From: Shewanella sp. 1CM18E
GTDB taxonomy: Bacteria > Pseudomonadota > Gammaproteobacteria > Enterobacterales > Shewanellaceae
DNA length: 64,000 nt
Assembly (NCBI RefSeq): GCF_023161665.1
Contig: NZ_JALNTW010000019.1
Coordinates: forward strand, 19,592 to 83,591
Direction of reading: 5' to 3'
Both the position numbers and the translations under genes were made by a program. The notes below the pieces were generated by a model. That model did no database searches. It saw only the letters and a list, made by a program, of their open reading frames with translations, and had not been told where the DNA came from. Positions 59,780 to 64,000 of this stretch are shown piece by piece; within the stretch, counting starts at the first letter, position 1; the number at the start of each line of letters is the position of its first letter.

Positions 59780-62700
59780 ATGTTAGAAAGAATTATTAGC
59801 GCCTCGATTAAACAGCGGGCGATGGTGTTAGTGCTAACTGCTGTGATAGCTTTAATTGGCTATCAAGCAATGCGCATGACACCACTTGATGCACTGCCAG
59901 ACTTATCTGACGTGCAAGTGATTGTAAAAACCTCTTATCCGGGCCAAGCGCCGCAATTGGTAGAAGATCAAATCACCTACCCGTTATCTACCGCCATGCT
60001 AGCTGTACCGGGTGCAAAAACCGTACGCGGCTTTTCAATGTTTGGTGATTCATATGTTTATATTATCTTTGAAGATGGCACCGACATTTACTGGGCGCGC
60101 TCGCGGGTTTTAGAATATTTATCGCAAACCCAAGGCCAGCTGCCTGAAAATGTCACTCCCACACTCGGACCCGACGCTTCAGGTGTTGGCTGGGTATTTC
60201 AATATGCCTTGGTTGACCGTAAAGGCCAACACGACTTAGCCCAACTGCGCTCATTACAAGACTGGTTCTTAAAGCTTGAGCTGCAAAGCGTTGCAGGCGT
60301 ATCAGAAGTCGCCACCATAGGTGGTATGGAACAGTCGTATCAGATCATTGTCGACCCGCACAAATTGGCGCTGTACCAAATCGACTTGATGACGGTGAAA
60401 AATGCCTTAGATAACTCTAACAGCTCTACTGGCGGCTCGGTGATTGAAATGGCCGAAGCCGAGTACATGATCACCTCAACAGGCTATCGCCAAACACTGG
60501 CAGATTTTGAAGAGATCCCACTGGGGATCGTTTCAGAGTCTGGCACGCCGGTATTAATGAAAGATGTGGCGCAGCTGCGTACAGGCCCAGCCGCACGCCG
60601 CGGTATTGCAGAGCTTGATGGTGAAGGCGAAGTGGTTGGCGGTATTGTGGTTATGCGTTATGGTGAAAACGCCCTAGCGACCATTAACAACGTCAAACAG
60701 AAGCTGAGCGAAATTGAAAACGGCTTACCCGATGGCGTAGAGCTGGTGATCACTTACGATCGCTCTGAGCTTATTCTCAACTCCGTCGATAACTTGATGC
60801 ACAAAGTGCTCGAGGAAATGCTAGTTGTTGGAGTGATCTGTCTAATCTTCTTACTCCATGCTCGCTCAACATTAGTGGCAATTATCTCGCTACCAATCTC
60901 GATTCTGATTAGCTTTATCATAATGAACCTGATTGGCGTCAACGCTAATATTATGAGCTTAGGCGGGATCGCGATAGCCATTGGCGCAGTGGTAGATGCT
61001 GCCATTGTAATGGTGGAAAACACCCACAAACATCTTGAACATTACCGTGAGCAACACAATGGCGCAACGCCAACCGGAGAGGCGCACTGGGACCTAGTTC
61101 GTAAAGCATCGATTGAGGTAGGGCCGGCACTATTTTTCAGCCTGCTTATTATTACCTTAAGCTTTGTGCCTGTGTTTGCCTTAGAAGCGCAAGAAGGACG
61201 CCTATTCCACCCACTTGCTTTCACTAAGACCTTTGCCATGGCAGCCAGCGCCATCTTGGCCATCACCCTAATTCCGGTATTAATGGGTTATTTTGTTCGC
61301 GGTAAAATCCCCGATGAACGTAAAAATCCGATTAGCCGCTTGCTGATAGCTATTTATGAGCCGACGTTACGCTTAGTGCTGCGCTTTCCAAAAGTCACCA
61401 TCCTGTTAGCTATAGTGACCTTAGCCAGTGCGCTATACCCAATGAGCAAAATGGGTAGCGAGTTTATGCCAGAGCTTGAAGAGGGCGACTTGCTGTATAT
61501 GCCAACGACTTTACCAAGCGTCAGTGCTGGTAAGGCAGCTGAGATCTTGCAGCAAACCGACAGACTGATTAAAACCATTCCTGAGGTGAAACGAGTGTTT
61601 GGTAAAGTTGGCCGCGCAATGACGGCAACGGATCCCGCCCCACTCACCATGCTAGAAACCACTATCATGCTTAACCCAAGAGACACGTGGCGGGAGGGCA
61701 TGACGCTCGAAGGTATTATCGCCGAGCTACAAAAAACGGTAAAAGTGCCGGGCATGACTAACGCTTGGGTGCAGCCAATTAAAACTCGTATCGATATGCT
61801 GTCGACGGGCGTGCGCACACCTGTGGGGATAAAAATTTCTGGCGCAGATATCGATGAGTTACAACGCATCGGTACTGAAATAGAAGCGGTTGTTAGCAAG
61901 CTTCCGGGCACGACATCAGCATTTGCTCAGCGTACAACTGGTGGCCGCTATATTGATATTGAGCCGAACCTTAAAAATGCTGCCCGCTACGGTATGACCT
62001 TAAAAGACATACAAGACGTGGTGCAAATGGCAATTGGTGGCATGAAGGTCGGCCAGTCTATTCAAGGGCAAGAGCGTTATCCAATTAACATTCGTTATCC
62101 ACGGGAGTTACGTGACAGCATTGAAAAGCTAGAAGACTTACCGGTACTGACCAAAACGGGTAAATACTTACCTTTAGGCAATCTTGCTAGTATTACGATT
62201 AGCGATGGTGCACCTATGCTAGCCAGTGAAAATGGCCGCTTAATCAGTTGGGTATTTGTCGATTTGAAAGATATTTCAATTGGTGAATACATAACAACTG
62301 CCAGAGCCGCGCTAGATGAGCAAATTACATTGCCAGCGCGTTACAGCTACACCTTCGCCGGTCAATACGAATATATGCAGCGCGTAGAAGCGAAAATGCA
62401 GCTAGTGGTCCCCTTGATGCTAGCAGTGATCTTTATGCTGCTAATGATGACCTTTAGCTCCTTCACTCAGGCTTCTGTCATCATGCTTAGCCTGCCGTTC
62501 TCGTTAGTTGGCAGTGCTTGGTTGCTATTCTTCTTAGACTTCAACTTCTCGGTAGCTGTCTCTGTGGGCATGATCGCCCTTGCAGGTGTAGCCGCAGAGT
62601 TTGGCGTTGTTATGCAGGTTTACCTTAATAACAGCATTAAAGAGCGTAAAGAGGCGGGCCTACTCAGCAAGCGTAGTGATTTAAGTGAAGCGCTTATTCA

Positions 62701-62920
62701 CGGCGCGGTAATGCGTATTCGTCCTAAAGCGATGACAGTAGCAACCATTTTCTTTGGTCTACTGCCCATCATGTGGGGGAGCGGTACCGGTAATGAAGTG
62801 ATGCAGAAAATTGCCGCCCCTATGGTCGGTGGCATGGTCACTGCGCCATTGCTGTCATTATTTGTTATTCCTGCAATTTACTTACTGATCTACGGCAGAA
62901 AACTCAGCCAAGATAAGTAA
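59780..62920 (+). CDS. cusA: CusA-like heavy-metal efflux RND transporter
   Basis: 1046 residues, usual HME-RND length. The N-terminus has the family motif DALPDLSDVQVIV; the proton relay region has IGAVVDAAIVMVEN (DAAI) and the C-terminal GVAAEFGVVMQVYL. Twelve helices and two large periplasmic loops. Expels Cu(I)/Ag(I) or another soft metal. SD GGGAGG, 14 bp after cusB. CusC- and CusS/R-like genes are not in the window. Confidence 0.94.
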   Translation: MLERIISASIKQRAMVLVLTAVIALIGYQAMRMTPLDALPDLSDVQVIVKTSYPGQAPQLVEDQITYPLSTAMLAVPGAKTVRGFSMFGDSYVYIIFEDGTDIYWARSRVLEYLSQTQGQLPENVTPTLGPDASGVGWVFQYALVDRKGQHDLAQLRSLQDWFLKLELQSVAGVSEVATIGGMEQSYQIIVDPHKLALYQIDLMTVKNALDNSNSSTGGSVIEMAEAEYMITSTGYRQTLADFEEIPLGIVSESGTPVLMKDVAQLRTGPAARRGIAELDGEGEVVGGIVVMRYGENALATINNVKQKLSEIENGLPDGVELVITYDRSELILNSVDNLMHKVLEEMLVVGVICLIFLLHARSTLVAIISLPISILISFIIMNLIGVNANIMSLGGIAIAIGAVVDAAIVMVENTHKHLEHYREQHNGATPTGEAHWDLVRKASIEVGPALFFSLLIITLSFVPVFALEAQEGRLFHPLAFTKTFAMAASAILAITLIPVLMGYFVRGKIPDERKNPISRLLIAIYEPTLRLVLRFPKVTILLAIVTLASALYPMSKMGSEFMPELEEGDLLYMPTTLPSVSAGKAAEILQQTDRLIKTIPEVKRVFGKVGRAMTATDPAPLTMLETTIMLNPRDTWREGMTLEGIIAELQKTVKVPGMTNAWVQPIKTRIDMLSTGVRTPVGIKISGADIDELQRIGTEIEAVVSKLPGTTSAFAQRTTGGRYIDIEPNLKNAARYGMTLKDIQDVVQMAIGGMKVGQSIQGQERYPINIRYPRELRDSIEKLEDLPVLTKTGKYLPLGNLASITISDGAPMLASENGRLISWVFVDLKDISIGEYITTARAALDEQITLPARYSYTFAGQYEYMQRVEAKMQLVVPLMLAVIFMLLMMTFSSFTQASVIMLSLPFSLVGSAWLLFFLDFNFSVAVSVGMIALAGVAAEFGVVMQVYLNNSIKERKEAGLLSKRSDLSEALIHGAVMRIRPKAMTVATIFFGLLPIMWGSGTGNEVMQKIAAPMVGGMVTAPLLSLFVIPAIYLLIYGRKLSQDK

Positions 62921-62934
62921 GCCGCGAATATTAA

Positions 62935-62965
62935 AATGGGTAGCCAATTGGCTACCCATTTTTTA
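62935..62965 (+). terminator. Terminator of cusBA
   Basis: GGGTAGCCAA/TTGGCTACCC perfect stem followed by ATTTTTTATT, 14 bp after cusA. Confidence 0.88.
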
Positions 62966-63013
62966 TTTCAGTGCTATCTAGTGCGCTAAGCCCCAAGCTC
63001 TAACTTGTAAGCC

Positions 63014-63796
63014 CTAAACGTCCATGCGCAGCTCTATAATCGAGAAAAAACCACCGTCAGGATCATTGATCACTGCAAATCGCCCCACATTGGGAATATC
63101 CGTCGGCGGCACGCACACCTTACCGCCAAGCTCAGTGACTTTGGCAGCCTTGTCATCACAACTCTCAACCGTGAAATACAACATCCAATGCGCCGGCATA
63201 TCGCCCCACTCCTCTGTCATCGCCATCATGCCACCAACATCTTGCGCACCGACTTGCCATTCGGTGTAATTCATCCCTTCCATGTCACTATCTCGATGCG
63301 CCCAACCTAATACATGGGAGTAAAACTGCTTAGCTTGATCTGGTTTACGGCACGCCAGCTCTACCCAACACATGGTATGCGGCTCTCCAGCTCGCTTAGC
63401 ACCAATATGGTTATTAGCTTGCCACAAGGCAAAACGCGCGCCTTCAGGATCTCTTATCACCGCCATACGTCCAGCATCGCCAACATCATGAGGCCCAATA
63501 ATCACAGTACCACCAGATCCAGTAACATCGACTAATGACACATCTAAATTCTCAACCGCAAAGTAAATAGTCCATTGAGTTGTTTCACCGTTTTGCGCCA
63601 TCTCATCGGGGATCTGATACATGGCGCCAATATCATCATCCTCAATAGTCAGCATGCTATACGTGCCCTCTGGGATCGGCATATCCACAATATCCCAACC
63701 AAATAAGCCACGGTAAAATGCCTTACTGCTTTCAATCTTCATCGAGGCGAGCTCGGCCCAACATGGCTGGCCTTGAAAATACTGGTCAACTCTCAT
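63014..63796 (-). CDS. Two-domain VOC (glyoxalase/dioxygenase-fold) protein
   Basis: 260 residues, two VOC repeats (about 5-127 and 140-258), each with WxELxxxxxxxAKxFYxxxxGW (PCWAELASMKIESSKAFYRG; MCWVELACRKPDQAKQFYSH) and a DPEG/DPDG near its end. Members are of unknown substrate. Convergent with cusA but not likely related. Confidence 0.82.
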   Translation of the reverse strand: MRVDQYFQGQPCWAELASMKIESSKAFYRGLFGWDIVDMPIPEGTYSMLTIEDDDIGAMYQIPDEMAQNGETTQWTIYFAVENLDVSLVDVTGSGGTVIIGPHDVGDAGRMAVIRDPEGARFALWQANNHIGAKRAGEPHTMCWVELACRKPDQAKQFYSHVLGWAHRDSDMEGMNYTEWQVGAQDVGGMMAMTEEWGDMPAHWMLYFTVESCDDKAAKVTELGGKVCVPPTDIPNVGRFAVINDPDGGFFSIIELRMDV

Positions 63797-64000
63797 CTCA
63801 ATTACCTTTTAGATCATATTGCATTGAGTTAAGACCGTGATCCGGTTTTAGTCCAACTAAAACACAGCCTATTTTGCCAGCAATAAAATCACAGCGGCTT
63901 AGCAGTGATTCAGTGTCCACTGAAAGTAAAAGATCCACCTTCTGAAGAAGGTGGCTTTGATATAACTCCCTAAAAGGGAGCTTTCCTGCCGTGCGTTAAC
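63797..64000. other. Window-edge region with hairpins, possible IS200/IS605-type end
   Basis: CCACCTTC-TGAA-GAAGGTGG (63936-63955 region) followed by CTCCC-TAAAA-GGGAG are neighbouring hairpins. Subterminal hairpins of this sort occur at the ends of IS200/IS605-like elements, but no transposase is in view as the window stops. Confidence 0.3.

Overview
The window reads as chromosomal DNA of a marine Shewanella. The strongest single clue is a tetraheme NapC/NirT quinol dehydrogenase at 54505-55068 that looks like a close copy of Shewanella CymA. Supporting clues are many small periplasmic c-type cytochromes, a complete menD-menH-menC-menE operon, the gammaproteobacterial rpoH/ftsX/ftsE/ftsY next to rsmD-yhhL order, and dispersed structured repeats.

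Left part (1-11.5 kb): a DMSP/acrylate locus. A porin (cut by the window edge) and DMSP lyase DddY are followed by a tetraheme cytochrome and a Tat-exported fumarate-reductase-like flavoprotein (a flavocytochrome split over two genes), a LysR regulator, and AcuI acryloyl-CoA reductase. An identical 17-bp palindromic element lies just upstream of dddY and of the flavoprotein gene, with a one-mismatch inverted copy in the regulator's upstream region. Next come an AldB-type aldehyde dehydrogenase, the glycyl-radical enzyme YjjI and its activase YjjW. The simplest model is that DddY releases acrylate in the periplasm, the flavoprotein/cytochrome pair reduces it as an electron sink, and AcuI handles acrylate that reaches the cytoplasm as acryloyl-CoA.

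Middle (11.5-34.5 kb): ordinary chromosomal genes. They include a lipoprotein, GNAT, ArsR plus ArsP-like permease, several LysR regulators, trmL, an M16 peptidase pair (one active, one without the zinc motif), a PilZ protein, a GGDEF-EAL protein, a DTW protein, a Bcr/CflA transporter with divergent LysR, and several membrane or hypothetical proteins.

34.5-40.1 kb: a second respiratory module. It is NrfB-, NrfC- and NrfD-like and ends in a small tetraheme cytochrome. No nitrite reductase catalytic subunit lies beside it. A DUF2726 gene precedes it, a perfect FNR-type box lies upstream, and two convergent, unusual LysR genes follow. 40.3-45.4 kb is the menaquinone operon. 45.4-48 kb is repeat-rich and holds a DUF4145 zinc-ribbon gene and a DUF4870 gene.

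47.9-54 kb: rpoH, ftsX, ftsE, and an ftsY whose N-terminal domain has been enlarged by a 45-bp coding minisatellite, then divergent rsmD-yhhL. 54.5-63 kb: cymA, then a copper/silver-type resistance cluster with small Cys/Met/His-rich exported proteins, an HMBD repeat protein, CusB with four near-identical added HMBD domains, and CusA. A two-domain VOC protein closes the window.

Menaquinone synthesis, CymA, periplasmic cytochromes and terminal flavoprotein are all present, so most of an electron route from quinol to acrylate is encoded here. Two 451/452-bp intergenic repeats (12068-12518, 46708-47159) differ from each other in ways that preserve hairpins, which makes them the best candidate for an undescribed structured element.
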